NCBI GenBank assembly: GCA_937927685.1
Contig: CALBSC010000038.1
Location: 1-64,000 of the forward strand
Length of the DNA: 64,000 nucleotides
From: an uncultured Burkholderiales bacterium
GTDB lineage: Bacteria > Pseudomonadota > Gammaproteobacteria > Burkholderiales > Burkholderiaceae_C
Direction of reading: 5' to 3'
Position numbers and translations under genes: made by a program. Of the stretch, positions 55,641-64,000 are shown piece by piece (within the stretch, counting starts at the first letter, position 1; each line of letters begins with the position of its first letter). The notes beneath the pieces were generated by a model. That model saw only the letters and a program-made list of their open reading frames with translations. It did not search any database and was not told where the DNA came from.

Positions 55641-55799
55641 CCCGCCATTCGCCCATGGAGCAGGTGCTCCAGCGCCGCGAGGGACGGTCCGATCAATGCC
55701 CACGGGCAGCGACGCCGCTGGCCTTAGCGTAAACCTTGATGACGCCCCTTGCGTTTCCCGCTACTGTTCAACGAATTTCCATTGGAGCGTTGATACCCC

Positions 55800-56771
55800 A
55801 TGACCCGACGTCGCAGTTTTATCCAGGCCGGATCCGCGCTGGCCGCCGCGGTTGCGTTGCCAGCCCTGTCGCAATCCGGCACCTATCCGAGCCGCACCAT
55901 CAAATACATCTGTCCGTGGCCGGCCGGTGGCTCCACCGACATCGTCATGCGCAGCCTGGCGGAGAGTGCCAGCAAGGCCTTGGGGCAAAGTGTCATCGTT
56001 GAAAACAAACCGGGGGCCGGTGGCATGCTCGGCGCGGTGGACATGCTCACCGCGAAGCCCGACGGCTACACCCTGTGCCAGATCCCTCAAGGGGCTTTCC
56101 GCATCCCCCACATGCAAAAAACCGCCTTCGACACCCTGAAGGACTTCACCTGGATTGCCTGCCTGACCGGCTACACCTTTGGCCTGGTCGTGCCCATGAA
56201 CTCCCCGTTCAAAACCATCAGGGACTTCGTGGACTACGCCAAGGCAAACCCGGGAGCCCTCACCTATGGTTCCACCGGAACCGGCACCAGCCCGCACCTG
56301 GCGGTGGAAGAGTTTGCTCAAAAGGCCGGCATCCAGCTCAATCACATTCCCTACAAAGGCAATGCTGAAAATATGCAGGCTGTGCTGGGCGGTCACGTCA
56401 TGGCGGCCAGCGATGCCACCGGCTGGGGCCCCCACGTGGATGGTGGACGACTGCGACTCTTGGCCACCTACGGCAGCAAGCGCACCAAGCGCTGGTCGAA
56501 TATCCCCACGCTGAACGAACTGGGTTATCAAACCGTGTCAGACTCCCCGTTCGGCGTGTGCGGCCCCAAGGGCATGGACCCTGCAGTGGTGAAGACGATT
56601 CACGATGCGTTCAAGAGCGCGCTGGACGACCCGGCGGTCATCGCCACCTTTGACAAGTACGATCAGAGCGTCATTTACCTCAACACCGAGCAATACACCA
56701 AGTTTGCCCACGACAGCTTTTACGCCGAGCGGGCCTTGATTGAAAAGCTGGGGATGATGAAAAAGGGCTGA
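55800..56771 (+). CDS. Bug/TctC-family substrate-binding protein
   Basis: 323 aa. A Tat-like signal (MTRRRSFIQAGSALAAAVAL) precedes the Bug fold: 'CPWPAGGSTDIVMRSLAE', 'VVENKPGAGG'-like VIVENKPGAGGMLGAVDML and 'GTGTSPHLAVEEFAQKAG'. A periplasmic acid-binding role is expected. It is monocistronic on the plus strand, converging with the deacetylase gene. Confidence 0.9.
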   Translation: MTRRRSFIQAGSALAAAVALPALSQSGTYPSRTIKYICPWPAGGSTDIVMRSLAESASKALGQSVIVENKPGAGGMLGAVDMLTAKPDGYTLCQIPQGAFRIPHMQKTAFDTLKDFTWIACLTGYTFGLVVPMNSPFKTIRDFVDYAKANPGALTYGSTGTGTSPHLAVEEFAQKAGIQLNHIPYKGNAENMQAVLGGHVMAASDATGWGPHVDGGRLRLLATYGSKRTKRWSNIPTLNELGYQTVSDSPFGVCGPKGMDPAVVKTIHDAFKSALDDPAVIATFDKYDQSVIYLNTEQYTKFAHDSFYAERALIEKLGMMKKG

Positions 56772-56812
56772 CGCCCCGGCTCGATCGCCGGCCGGCTTGA
56801 ACCGGTCCCGCG

Positions 56813-57670
56813 TCAGGCCGGCAGTTGCTCCAGCAGATACCGGGCCATCTGCTCGCGCGTGCACACCCAAATGTCATCGCTGGCTTTGACGCGGGCCATG
56901 ATCTCGCCATACACCCAGGCCCCGGAGGGGCGGCCCATCACGTGGGTGTGGGCCGTGACGTCGAGTTGCAGCGGGACCTGCTCGGCACGCATGGCGGCGA
57001 TGGTGTCCTGGAAGACGTCAAGCATGTGCCGGGCACCTTGCCCGTAGCGCACACAGATAGGCAGATCGTTCACGTCCATCGTCAGGGGAATGCCCACGAT
57101 GCGCCGACCCTCGAACTCCATGATGTAGGGTCGGTCATCGTCGTTCACGTCACCATGATGCAGGTAGCCCGCTTCAGCCAGCAGGCGTGAACTGATCGGA
57201 CTGCCTGTTCCACGCGGACTGATCCATCCCAGGGGTGCCACGCCAGCGGTGCGCGTGAGGATGTCGTGGTTGCGCGTGAAGTTGGCACGCTCGCCCGCCT
57301 CATCGAAATACACCGGAATGACATCCATCCCCCAGGAATGGTTGACGATCTCGTGCCCCAGGTCAGCCAGTCGGCGAATGGTCTGCGGGTCGCGCTCGCC
57401 AATCACGCCATTGACCATGACGCTGGTTTTGACGCCATGCTTTTCGACGATGTCCAGTAAACGGTGAATGCCGCGTACCAAGCCGAACGAAGCCCATGAG
57501 TGGGCATTGGTGTCAAAGAAACCCGGCTTGAGCACATTGCCCATGGGACCGATGCCGGGGGCTTGTCCATCAGACCATGCCTCATAGGCGATGTTGAAAA
57601 TAACCGCCAGGCGGCGACCGCCAGGCCAGCGAAAGTCATCGGGTAAGCGGGTGATGCGGGGTGTGGTCAT
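56813..57670 (-). CDS. Polysaccharide deacetylase family (PuuE-like) hydrolase
   Basis: 285 aa from ATG at 57670. NodB-fold features are 'RLAVIFNIAYEAWSDG' near the N-terminus, 'VNGVIGERDPQTIRRLADLGHEIVNHSWGMD' with the metal-binding His pair, and 'SPRGTGSP'. The text resembles the PuuE/allantoinase-like branch acting on small amides rather than wall polysaccharide. It is the last gene of the minus-strand operon, two bases after the Bug stop. Confidence 0.82.
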   Translation of the reverse strand: MTTPRITRLPDDFRWPGGRRLAVIFNIAYEAWSDGQAPGIGPMGNVLKPGFFDTNAHSWASFGLVRGIHRLLDIVEKHGVKTSVMVNGVIGERDPQTIRRLADLGHEIVNHSWGMDVIPVYFDEAGERANFTRNHDILTRTAGVAPLGWISPRGTGSPISSRLLAEAGYLHHGDVNDDDRPYIMEFEGRRIVGIPLTMDVNDLPICVRYGQGARHMLDVFQDTIAAMRAEQVPLQLDVTAHTHVMGRPSGAWVYGEIMARVKASDDIWVCTREQMARYLLEQLPA

Positions 57671-57672
57671 GG

Positions 57673-58662
57673 TTACTCGGGCTTGATGTTGGTGCGGCGT
57701 ACAACCTGACCCCATCGTTGAACTTCAGATTTGACATACTCACCGGTGCGAGCCGGGGTATCGGCAATTGCCTCGAAAGCCAGGGCTTGAATTTTTTCCC
57801 TTACCTCCGGTTGTGCCAGCGCTTTGGACAACGCGTCGTACCACTTATTCTGAATGGCGGCCGGGGTGCCCGCGGGCAAAAAGGCCCCCACCCAGGTGTA
57901 ATCCAGCATGTCGGTGTAGCCTAATTCAACCAGGGTGGGCACATCGGGCAACACCGCCAGTCGTTTGGCGCTGGTGACGGCCAATGCATTCAGTTTGCCG
58001 GACTTGATGTTTTGCATGGGGGCCGTCATGGCCAGACACCCCACCTTGGGCTCACCCGCTACCACCGCACCCACCGCCTGGCCTGCGCCTCGGTAGTGGA
58101 TGGGCGTCATGTTGAGCTTGGCCGTCAGGTTGAACAGATTCTCGGCCGTCAGATGAGGCGTGGTGCCGCTGCCTGGTGTAGCAAAGGCCATGGGGGTGGC
58201 CCGTGCAGCCGCCAGGAGTTCGGGTATCGTGCGAACCGGCAGGCTCGGATGCGAAACAATCACATTGGGTTGATTGGCCACAATGGTGACGGGAATGAAA
58301 TCGCGCTCGGCGTTGTACCCGGATTCCGGAAAATTCGTGTTGACCGCGAAGGCCGCCGAGGTGATGAGAATGGTGTTGCCATCCGGTGCGGCTTTGGCCA
58401 CGATCTGGCTGCCGATGTTGCCACCCGCCCCTCCGCGGTTGTCCACGATGATGGGCTGGCCCAGCAGTTCCGACAGTTTGGGCAGGATGAGTCGTGACAC
58501 GGTATCCGGTGGACCACCGGGCACAAAAGGCACCACGATACGCAAGGGCTTGTCGGGCCATGCCGTTTGAGCCTTCAGCGGGGTTGCCAGGCTGGCTGCC
58601 ATCAAGGCCAGCATAGGGCGGCGCTTGAGATGTACGGTTGGCTTGTCTGATGAATGTGCCAA
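57673..58662 (-). CDS. Bug/TctC-family substrate-binding protein
   Basis: 329 aa from a TTG start at 58662, preferred over the ATG at 58683 because AAAAGGAGA lies six bases before TTG and inside the longer reading. Signal contains KRRPMLALMAASLATPLKA. The body has 'VVPFVPGGPPDTVSRLILP', 'IVDNRGGAGGNIGSQIVAKA' and 'GSGTTPHLTAENLFNL'. It likely captures the acid degraded by the surrounding operon. Confidence 0.9.
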   Translation of the reverse strand: MAHSSDKPTVHLKRRPMLALMAASLATPLKAQTAWPDKPLRIVVPFVPGGPPDTVSRLILPKLSELLGQPIIVDNRGGAGGNIGSQIVAKAAPDGNTILITSAAFAVNTNFPESGYNAERDFIPVTIVANQPNVIVSHPSLPVRTIPELLAAARATPMAFATPGSGTTPHLTAENLFNLTAKLNMTPIHYRGAGQAVGAVVAGEPKVGCLAMTAPMQNIKSGKLNALAVTSAKRLAVLPDVPTLVELGYTDMLDYTWVGAFLPAGTPAAIQNKWYDALSKALAQPEVREKIQALAFEAIADTPARTGEYVKSEVQRWGQVVRRTNIKPE

Positions 58663-58793
58663 GATGGGTCTCCTTTTATTCATTAGCTGACGGTTACTCA
58701 CTGTGTCAGTTGCTTCCAAACTCGACGTCCAGCATGCCCTTACTCGCTGTCACTTGCAATACGGTTCATGACATCACCCTGAAACTTCACGGG

Positions 58794-59957
58794 TCATAGC
58801 AGCGATCGCATGACATCATGCAAGGCCTGCTGACCCTCGAAGCCAATACCAGGTCGCTGCGAGAGGGTGATGAAGCCGTCCTCCACGCGCGCATCGTCGG
58901 CAAATCCCGCGAAGACACCAAACACACCCGGGTAGGCTTCGCATCCGCCCAACCCCAATCCTGCGACCGCTGCCAATGTCATCAGGTTGCCTGCATGGGG
59001 AAACACCTGGGACGCCAACCAGCCGTGGTGTTGCAGTACCTCCAGTGTGCGGGTGAATTGCACCACGCCATACGACTGGGGAATGTCGACTTGCAAGATA
59101 TCGCGCCCAGCCCGCAATCCGCCAAAGCGCAACAAGTTGCGCACATCCTGGGTGGAAAACAGGTTTTCTCCCGTGGCCAATGTGCCGGGATACTCGGCGG
59201 CGAGTTCGGACAAGAGTTGATAGTCCAGCGGATCGGTCGGCTCCTCAAACCAGCGCAATCCATAAGGGGCAAGCGCCCGGGCGTATTCCCAGGTACGTTG
59301 CGGTGTAAAACCTGCGTTGGCGTCAACCGCCAGACGATCAGCCGCCCCCACCACCCCAATGGCCGCTTCCACGCGCTGCAAGTCTTCAGACAAGCTGGCT
59401 CCACCCACCTTGATTTTCATGGTGGTGTAGCCCTGATCCAGACGCTGGCGAATCTCGTCACACAACTCGGGCAAGCCTTTGCCGGGAGCGTACCAACCGC
59501 CCCCCACGTAGCACGGCACTTTGTCTGGGTAATGGCCCTCATTGAATTGCTGCGCCAGCAGCACGTGCAAGGGCAGTCCTTGCGCTTTGGCCACCGCATC
59601 CCAAATGGCCATTTCAATCGTCCCCACGGCGATCGATCGCTCGGTGTGACCCCCTGGCTTTTCCCGTTGCATCATGCAAGCCAGGGCCCGTGCAGGATCG
59701 ATGAGGCCCGTGACAGGATCGAGCAAACTGTCCGGATCCGCCGTCAATAACCGCGGAATCATCCGCGCCCGCATGACAGCACCACAGGCATATCGACCGG
59801 TGGAATTGAATGCAAAGCCCACCACAGGTTGACCGTCACGTTGACGGTCCGTGATGACCGCCACCACCGAGGTGGTCATCTCACTGAAGTCAAACACAGC
59901 GTTGCGCATGCTCGAGCGCAACGGCACACTGACTTCACGAATGTCCAGGATTTTCAC
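58794..59957 (-). CDS. Enolase-superfamily (mandelate racemase/muconate cycloisomerase-like) enzyme
   Basis: 387 aa. Barrel motifs: MKIKVGG (catalytic Lys), AVDANAGF, WFEEPTDPLD and TGENLFS (metal ligands), and His in VFPHAGNLM. The catalytic residues match acid-sugar dehydratases or racemases. The N-terminal capping domain is normal in length. Overlaps the CoA-ligase stop by ATGA, tying it to the CoA-ester pathway. Confidence 0.87.
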   Translation of the reverse strand: MKILDIREVSVPLRSSMRNAVFDFSEMTTSVVAVITDRQRDGQPVVGFAFNSTGRYACGAVMRARMIPRLLTADPDSLLDPVTGLIDPARALACMMQREKPGGHTERSIAVGTIEMAIWDAVAKAQGLPLHVLLAQQFNEGHYPDKVPCYVGGGWYAPGKGLPELCDEIRQRLDQGYTTMKIKVGGASLSEDLQRVEAAIGVVGAADRLAVDANAGFTPQRTWEYARALAPYGLRWFEEPTDPLDYQLLSELAAEYPGTLATGENLFSTQDVRNLLRFGGLRAGRDILQVDIPQSYGVVQFTRTLEVLQHHGWLASQVFPHAGNLMTLAAVAGLGLGGCEAYPGVFGVFAGFADDARVEDGFITLSQRPGIGFEGQQALHDVMRSLL

Positions 59958-61870
59958 GACACGTCCACGTTGTAGCGCACCGCAAAGGCGCTGAGGATAC
60001 TATCCACTTGGCGGCGCGCCTGCGGCCCGCCCCCCTTCACACTCACAGTGAGAAGCAACCCACCGCCGAATGTCTCCACCTTGAGCGCCCACGCCGACGT
60101 CAAGGGTTGCAACACCTGACGGAACACGCGCTCGGCTGCATCGATCTGTAGCAGATGCTTTTGGGGCTTGCCCACGGCCGTGAGCGGCAGACGATCCAGA
60201 AACACGATGTCCTTGGGCACCGCTGGACGCTCGGGTATATGGGCTGCAGCAAATTCCAGCAAGGCCTGTTCGGTGATGCTGGCACCCGGATGCAATTGCA
60301 CGTAAGCCACCGGCAATTCGCCCGCGTGTGCATCGGGCTTGCCCACCGCAGCCGCCAAGGCCACGGCAGGACATTGCAGCAAGGCGTCTTCGATCAGACG
60401 GGGCTCGATGTTGTGCCCGCCTCGGATGATCAAATCCTTTTTGCGTCCGCTGATACGGATATACCCTTCGCCGTCCAGGCTACCCAGATCGCCGGTGACC
60501 AGCGAGCCATCCGACAAAAACACTCCCTGGTTGTGATCGTCATTCAGATAGCCCCCCGCGATGCCCGGCCCTCGCAACACCACCATGCCGATCTCATTCA
60601 AGGCGCAATCGCGCTCGATGTCACCCTGCTCGGACATGCTGACAATACGCACTTGCACGTAAGGCACCCGAACGCCGGAACAACCCCGCCGAATCTCGCC
60701 ATCACGCAGATCCAGGGTGGCATGGCTGGTGTTTTCAGTCAACCCGTAACTTTGCAGCGTCCGAGCACCGGTGATTTCTTCGATGCGATCCTGAATCGAC
60801 GGAGCCATGGCCGTGGAACCGGTCGCGAAGAAAGGACGCAGTGATGAAATATTTTCGGTGGTGGGCGGGTTCTTGGCCAGCACTGACAAGGTGGTGGGCA
60901 CCCCCGAAACTTGCGTGATACCAAAATGTTCCACATACCGCCAGTAGTTGGCGATATAGGTTTTGTCGCGCGCCCCATGCATGCTGGGAATAATGGTGGT
61001 GTGTCCATCAGCCGTGCTGACCAATCCGCGCACCAGCAGCCCCCCGATATGAAACAGTGGCGTGTCCGAGAGCACCACGTCGTGCGGCGTGAAGGCCAGG
61101 CCCAGGCTGGCCGCCCATTGCCGAAACACCAGTCCGCCGTGCAAGATCTTGACAATCTTGGGATGCCCCGTGGTACCTCCGGAATGCACATAGCACGCCA
61201 CACTGTTGCGTTGCGCAGTGGGTCGCTCAAAAGTCAACCGGTCACCAGGGTGTTCGCTCGCAGCACTGAGGAGATCGTTGGGGTGCGCTGGGCCAAACGG
61301 GTCATGCACCGTCAGCACCGGCAGCCGTCCCTGTAATGGCTCCACGGCGTGTTGCACATGCTCCCACACTTCAAAGCAAGGCGTGGGGCCCAGGGCCACC
61401 ACGGCTTTGGCACCGGACTGAACGATCAGGTCGTGCAAGGCCTGGGCGTCCAGCATCCAGTTGATAGGGAACGGGCGTGCGGCGAGCATGCTCCCCATGA
61501 GCAAGGCAAACATGGCGGGCACGGTAGGACCAATGATGGCCACCGCATCGTTTGCACCGATACCGCGGGCTCTGAGCAGGTTGGCGATCTGGATCGCATG
61601 GCGCTCCAGGTCCGCAAAAGTCCACGTTTGAACAGGCCCGTCGATATCTCCCAGATGGGTGGCATGAATGGCGGCTCGTTGCGGCTGCAAGCGACAACCA
61701 TCCAGCAGATTTTGCGCAAAGTCCCAGCGGGTGATGCGCTGCTCCAGCGGAATTTTTTCAATGGCCTCGATATCGGCCAGCGATCTGAGCGGGGAATAGT
61801 CCCAGCGAATCATCTCGCTCGTCAAGGGGAAAGGCGACGAAGCCTGTGCAGTGCTCGAACTGCGGCTCAC
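59954..61870 (-). CDS. AMP-dependent acyl-CoA synthetase/ligase
   Basis: 638 aa adenylate-forming enzyme: YVHSGGTTGHPK (P-loop), 'LQSYGLTENTSHATLDL' (A5), 'DGSLVTGDLGSLDGEGYIRISGRKKDLIIRGGHNIEP' (A7-A8). The lysine motif near the C-terminus is 'PLTAVGKPQKHLL'. It makes a CoA thioester of an unknown acid. Overlaps both neighbours by 4 bp within the operon. Confidence 0.9.
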   Translation of the reverse strand: MSRSSSTAQASSPFPLTSEMIRWDYSPLRSLADIEAIEKIPLEQRITRWDFAQNLLDGCRLQPQRAAIHATHLGDIDGPVQTWTFADLERHAIQIANLLRARGIGANDAVAIIGPTVPAMFALLMGSMLAARPFPINWMLDAQALHDLIVQSGAKAVVALGPTPCFEVWEHVQHAVEPLQGRLPVLTVHDPFGPAHPNDLLSAASEHPGDRLTFERPTAQRNSVACYVHSGGTTGHPKIVKILHGGLVFRQWAASLGLAFTPHDVVLSDTPLFHIGGLLVRGLVSTADGHTTIIPSMHGARDKTYIANYWRYVEHFGITQVSGVPTTLSVLAKNPPTTENISSLRPFFATGSTAMAPSIQDRIEEITGARTLQSYGLTENTSHATLDLRDGEIRRGCSGVRVPYVQVRIVSMSEQGDIERDCALNEIGMVVLRGPGIAGGYLNDDHNQGVFLSDGSLVTGDLGSLDGEGYIRISGRKKDLIIRGGHNIEPRLIEDALLQCPAVALAAAVGKPDAHAGELPVAYVQLHPGASITEQALLEFAAAHIPERPAVPKDIVFLDRLPLTAVGKPQKHLLQIDAAERVFRQVLQPLTSAWALKVETFGGGLLLTVSVKGGGPQARRQVDSILSAFAVRYNVDVS

Positions 61871-62748
61871 GGAGCCTCCACCAGAGACAGGGTGCGCTGG
61901 GCCAGGCGCACGTTGGCGTAGTCCACCATCATGCCCTGGTAACGCACGGCGCCGAGACCACGTGCCTCAGCTTCGGCAAATGCTTCCAGCAGGCCGCGCG
62001 CGTACGCCAGCTCCGATTCGCTGGGTGAAAACACGTGTTGCATCACCTCCACCTGCGATGGATGAATGGCCATCTTCCCCACAAAACCCAATTCACGGGC
62101 TATCTGACATTCGGTGCGCAAAGCGTCAAGGTCCTGAAGATTCATGAACACACCATCCACCAGCCATTGAAGGCCGGCAGCACGCGCGTCCACCACCATC
62201 TTGCTGCGGGGATAGGACAGGGCCAGGCTCTGCGGCGTCCAGCGCCCCCCCAGATCCACCATGAAATCACCCTGCTCGGCACTGGCCAACGACATGCCGC
62301 ACACCCGCTGTGAAACCGAGGCCAGGTCGTAGGTGTTGCGCAAGCCCATGCAAGTTTCCACCAAGGGAAGGATTTTCAAGGACTCCAAAGGCAATCCAAA
62401 GCGTGACTCAATGTCGGTCAACGCGTGTCCCACCAACTCGATGTCGCTGGTGATCTCCGCCTTGGGCAGAATGACCCCCATGACATTGACCCGCGAAGCC
62501 TGGCTCGCGAGCACAGCCAGATCGGCCTGATAGTCACCCGCCCTGGGGTTGTTGATGCGCAAGAACATGGGCTTGCGCAGCCCTTCTTGGAGTACCTGCC
62601 CCACATTGCGCCGCGCCTCGTCCTTGGCGTTGTGCGGCACGGAATCCTCCAGATCAAAGATCAGCGCATCGGATTGCCCCCCCTGTGACTTGGTCAACAA
62701 CTCCAGGCGGACGCCCGGCGCAAACAGCAGGGTTCGAAACAGCTTCAT
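61867..62748 (-). CDS. HpcH/HpaI-type CoA-ester lyase (CitE-like)
   Basis: 293 aa from ATG at 62748 (GAGGAAT upstream). CitE-like features: 'LLFAPGVRLELLTKSQGGQSDALIFDLEDSVP', 'PMFLRINNP', Glu in 'LPLVETCMGLRN', Asp in 'GDFMVDLGGRW', and 'GFVGKMAIHPSQV'. This is a malyl/citramalyl/beta-methylmalyl-CoA lyase type. It probably splits a 3-hydroxyacyl-CoA to acetyl- or propionyl-CoA and a keto acid. Confidence 0.9.
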   Translation of the reverse strand: MKLFRTLLFAPGVRLELLTKSQGGQSDALIFDLEDSVPHNAKDEARRNVGQVLQEGLRKPMFLRINNPRAGDYQADLAVLASQASRVNVMGVILPKAEITSDIELVGHALTDIESRFGLPLESLKILPLVETCMGLRNTYDLASVSQRVCGMSLASAEQGDFMVDLGGRWTPQSLALSYPRSKMVVDARAAGLQWLVDGVFMNLQDLDALRTECQIARELGFVGKMAIHPSQVEVMQHVFSPSESELAYARGLLEAFAEAEARGLGAVRYQGMMVDYANVRLAQRTLSLVEAP

Positions 62749-62758
62749 TTGGAATTCC

Positions 62759-63553
62759 TCAACGCCCTTGCCAACGAGGCGGTCGTTTCTCGACAAAGGC
62801 ACGAGGACCTTCTTGGGCATCATCGGTGGTGTACAAAAAGGTGGCCAGATCGCGTTCTAGATTCAGGCCGTCTTGCAACGACAGGTTTTCGCCTCGCACA
62901 ATGGCAGACTTGGCAGCACGGACTGCCACAGGCGCATGAGCCGCTATTTGCTGGGCCAGACCCACCGCACGCTCCAACAATTGATCCGCAGCGACCACAT
63001 GGTCCACCAGACCCATGGTCAGCGCTTCATCTGCCAGCACGGTTCGGCCTGACAAAATCATCTCGAGCGCTTTTGAACGTCCGACCCGGCGCGTGAGGCG
63101 CTGAGTACCTCCGTTACCCGGCATCAATCCACGGGTGACTTCGGCAAAAGCAAAACTGGCCGAATGCGCAGCAAAGCTGATGTCGCACATCAAACTCAAT
63201 TCAACGCCACCCCCAATGGCCAGACCGTTGATGGCGGCGATGATGGGTTTATCAAAGTCAGCGATGCCTTCGCCCGGCTCCCAGCGAAAGCGGCGCAGTT
63301 CAGGCAAGGGGGTTTGAGCCAGCAACTGTGAGAACTCGCGCAAATCCATCCCCGCCGAAAACGCCTTGTCGCCGGCTGCGGTCAGTACCACTGCCCCCAC
63401 GGTCTCGTCACGCCGAAGCATGCCCATGGCTTCATGGAGTTCACGCCGCATCTGCAGGTTGATGGCGTTCATGGACTGGGGACGGTTGAGAGTCACCACG
63501 GCCACGGCCGAGCGCTGCTCCAGGACTATCGTTTCGTAGTGGTTTTCACCCAT
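62759..63553 (-). CDS. Enoyl-CoA hydratase/isomerase family protein
   Basis: 264 aa crotonase. 'GDKAFSAGMDLREFSQ' forms the first oxyanion site, 'INGLAIGGGVELSLMCDISF' and 'GLMPGNGGTQRLTRRVG' the second, and 'EKRPPRWQGR' ends the protein. It is the first gene of the minus-strand operon, under the palindrome upstream. It probably hydrates the enoyl-CoA that the CitE-like lyase then cleaves. Confidence 0.9.
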   Translation of the reverse strand: MGENHYETIVLEQRSAVAVVTLNRPQSMNAINLQMRRELHEAMGMLRRDETVGAVVLTAAGDKAFSAGMDLREFSQLLAQTPLPELRRFRWEPGEGIADFDKPIIAAINGLAIGGGVELSLMCDISFAAHSASFAFAEVTRGLMPGNGGTQRLTRRVGRSKALEMILSGRTVLADEALTMGLVDHVVAADQLLERAVGLAQQIAAHAPVAVRAAKSAIVRGENLSLQDGLNLERDLATFLYTTDDAQEGPRAFVEKRPPRWQGR

Positions 63554-63638
63554 CGCGACCTGTCGTGAGTTATCGGTAGATTGAACGTGACTGCCGTGAA
63601 ATCATGCAGCCCGTGCATGGAAATAATTGTTCCAAACG

Positions 63639-63658
63639 ATTAAATCATATGATTTAAT
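63639..63658. promoter_or_regulatory. Perfect 20-bp palindrome between operon and TetR gene
   Basis: ATTAAATCATATGATTTAAT is a perfect palindrome, 86 bp before the hydratase start and 39 bp before the TetR start. TetR-family repressors bind such sites to control themselves and the divergent operon. AT-richness also marks it as a promoter core. Confidence 0.75.
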
Positions 63659-63696
63659 TGAAGTCAACGCGACCCTGCGCTCCGCCAAACGCCACC

Positions 63697-64000
63697 ATGA
63701 CCAAGCGCTCACCCTCCTCTGCACCGGCCGTTGTCCGCGCCACCCTGAGCACGCCCGAACGCATACTGCTCGCTGCCGAGCAGTTGTTCAGCGAGCGTGG
63801 GGTTGATGGGGTGAGTCTGCGGGAAATAACCTCCACCTCGGGGGTCAACAGTGCAGCCGCGCACTACCACTTTGGCTCCAAGCTCGCCGTGCTGGAACAA
63901 TTGTTCGAATTGCGTGCCAAACCCATTGCCCAGCAGCGAATGGCCCTGCTGTCTGCGCTGCGTACCAACCGGCAAGGGCGACCGGCGCTGGAGGACGTGC
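63697..64000 (+). CDS. TetR/AcrR family transcriptional regulator, partial (C-terminus outside window)
   Basis: 101 codons are visible from ATG at 63697, then the window ends. Basic N-terminal arm, then the helix-turn-helix 'GVSLREITSTSGVNSAAAHYHFGSKLAVLEQLF', the standard TetR_N domain. The ligand domain is cut off. Divergent from the CoA catabolic operon and next to the palindrome, it is probably its repressor, responding to an acyl-CoA or pathway acid (inference). Confidence 0.9.
   Translation, partial: MTKRSPSSAPAVVRATLSTPERILLAAEQLFSERGVDGVSLREITSTSGVNSAAAHYHFGSKLAVLEQLFELRAKPIAQQRMALLSALRTNRQGRPALEDV

Overview
The window looks like chromosome of a GC-rich betaproteobacterium, most likely a Burkholderiales member of the Comamonadaceae type. 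Supporting signs are several Bug/TctC-type binding proteins, a Liv-type transporter, a Tad pilus locus, dense ATGA-overlap operons and many CoA-linked catabolic genes. No insertion sequence, prophage or CRISPR array was seen. The genus is inference.

Regions. (1) 1-15748, minus: one uninterrupted reading frame of more than 5,249 codons that runs off the left edge. It encodes a giant repeat-rich surface or secreted protein with Ig-like, cadherin-like, Calx-beta, RTX and delta-60 beta-propeller-like segments. (2) 16101-22116, minus: a six-gene operon led by a clear TPP (thiamine pyrophosphate) riboswitch. Its order is LuxE-like acyl-protein synthetase, LuxC-like acyl reductase, a THI5/NMT1-type ABC importer (ATPase, permease, binding protein) and an SDR dehydrogenase. 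Together these could import a carboxylated thiamine-related compound and reduce acid to aldehyde to alcohol. This is the most novel system in the window. (3) 22200-25804, plus: a gamma-glutamyltransferase, an acyl-CoA ligase and a thioesterase. (4) 25893-30306, minus: a complete Liv-type transporter with a terminator/attenuator hairpin after the binding-protein gene. (5) 30429-34093: a MarR-like regulator divergent from a NicX-like ring-opening dioxygenase and an acyl-CoA dehydrogenase, then a TetR regulator. (6) 34115-42889: a compact Tad (Flp) pilus locus with a divergent tadE-like gene. (7) 42953-48290: infA, an enolase-superfamily gene, an enoyl-CoA hydratase, a Bug protein, an amidohydrolase, an HpcH-type aldolase and tRNA-Ala(CGC). 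(8) 48709-50967: an M23 peptidase, a bactofilin and a low-GC FkbM methyltransferase. (9) 51093-56771: a cupin protein divergent from a DapA-like protein lacking the Schiff-base lysine, a small ORF, an MFS exporter, selD and a Bug protein. (10) 56813-64000: a minus-strand catabolic operon (enoyl-CoA hydratase, CoA-ester lyase, CoA ligase, enolase-superfamily enzyme, Bug protein, deacetylase) divergent from a TetR regulator, with a perfect 20-bp palindrome between them.

All functions are read from translated sequence and recalled family motifs. No database search was run, and domain borders in the giant protein are approximate.
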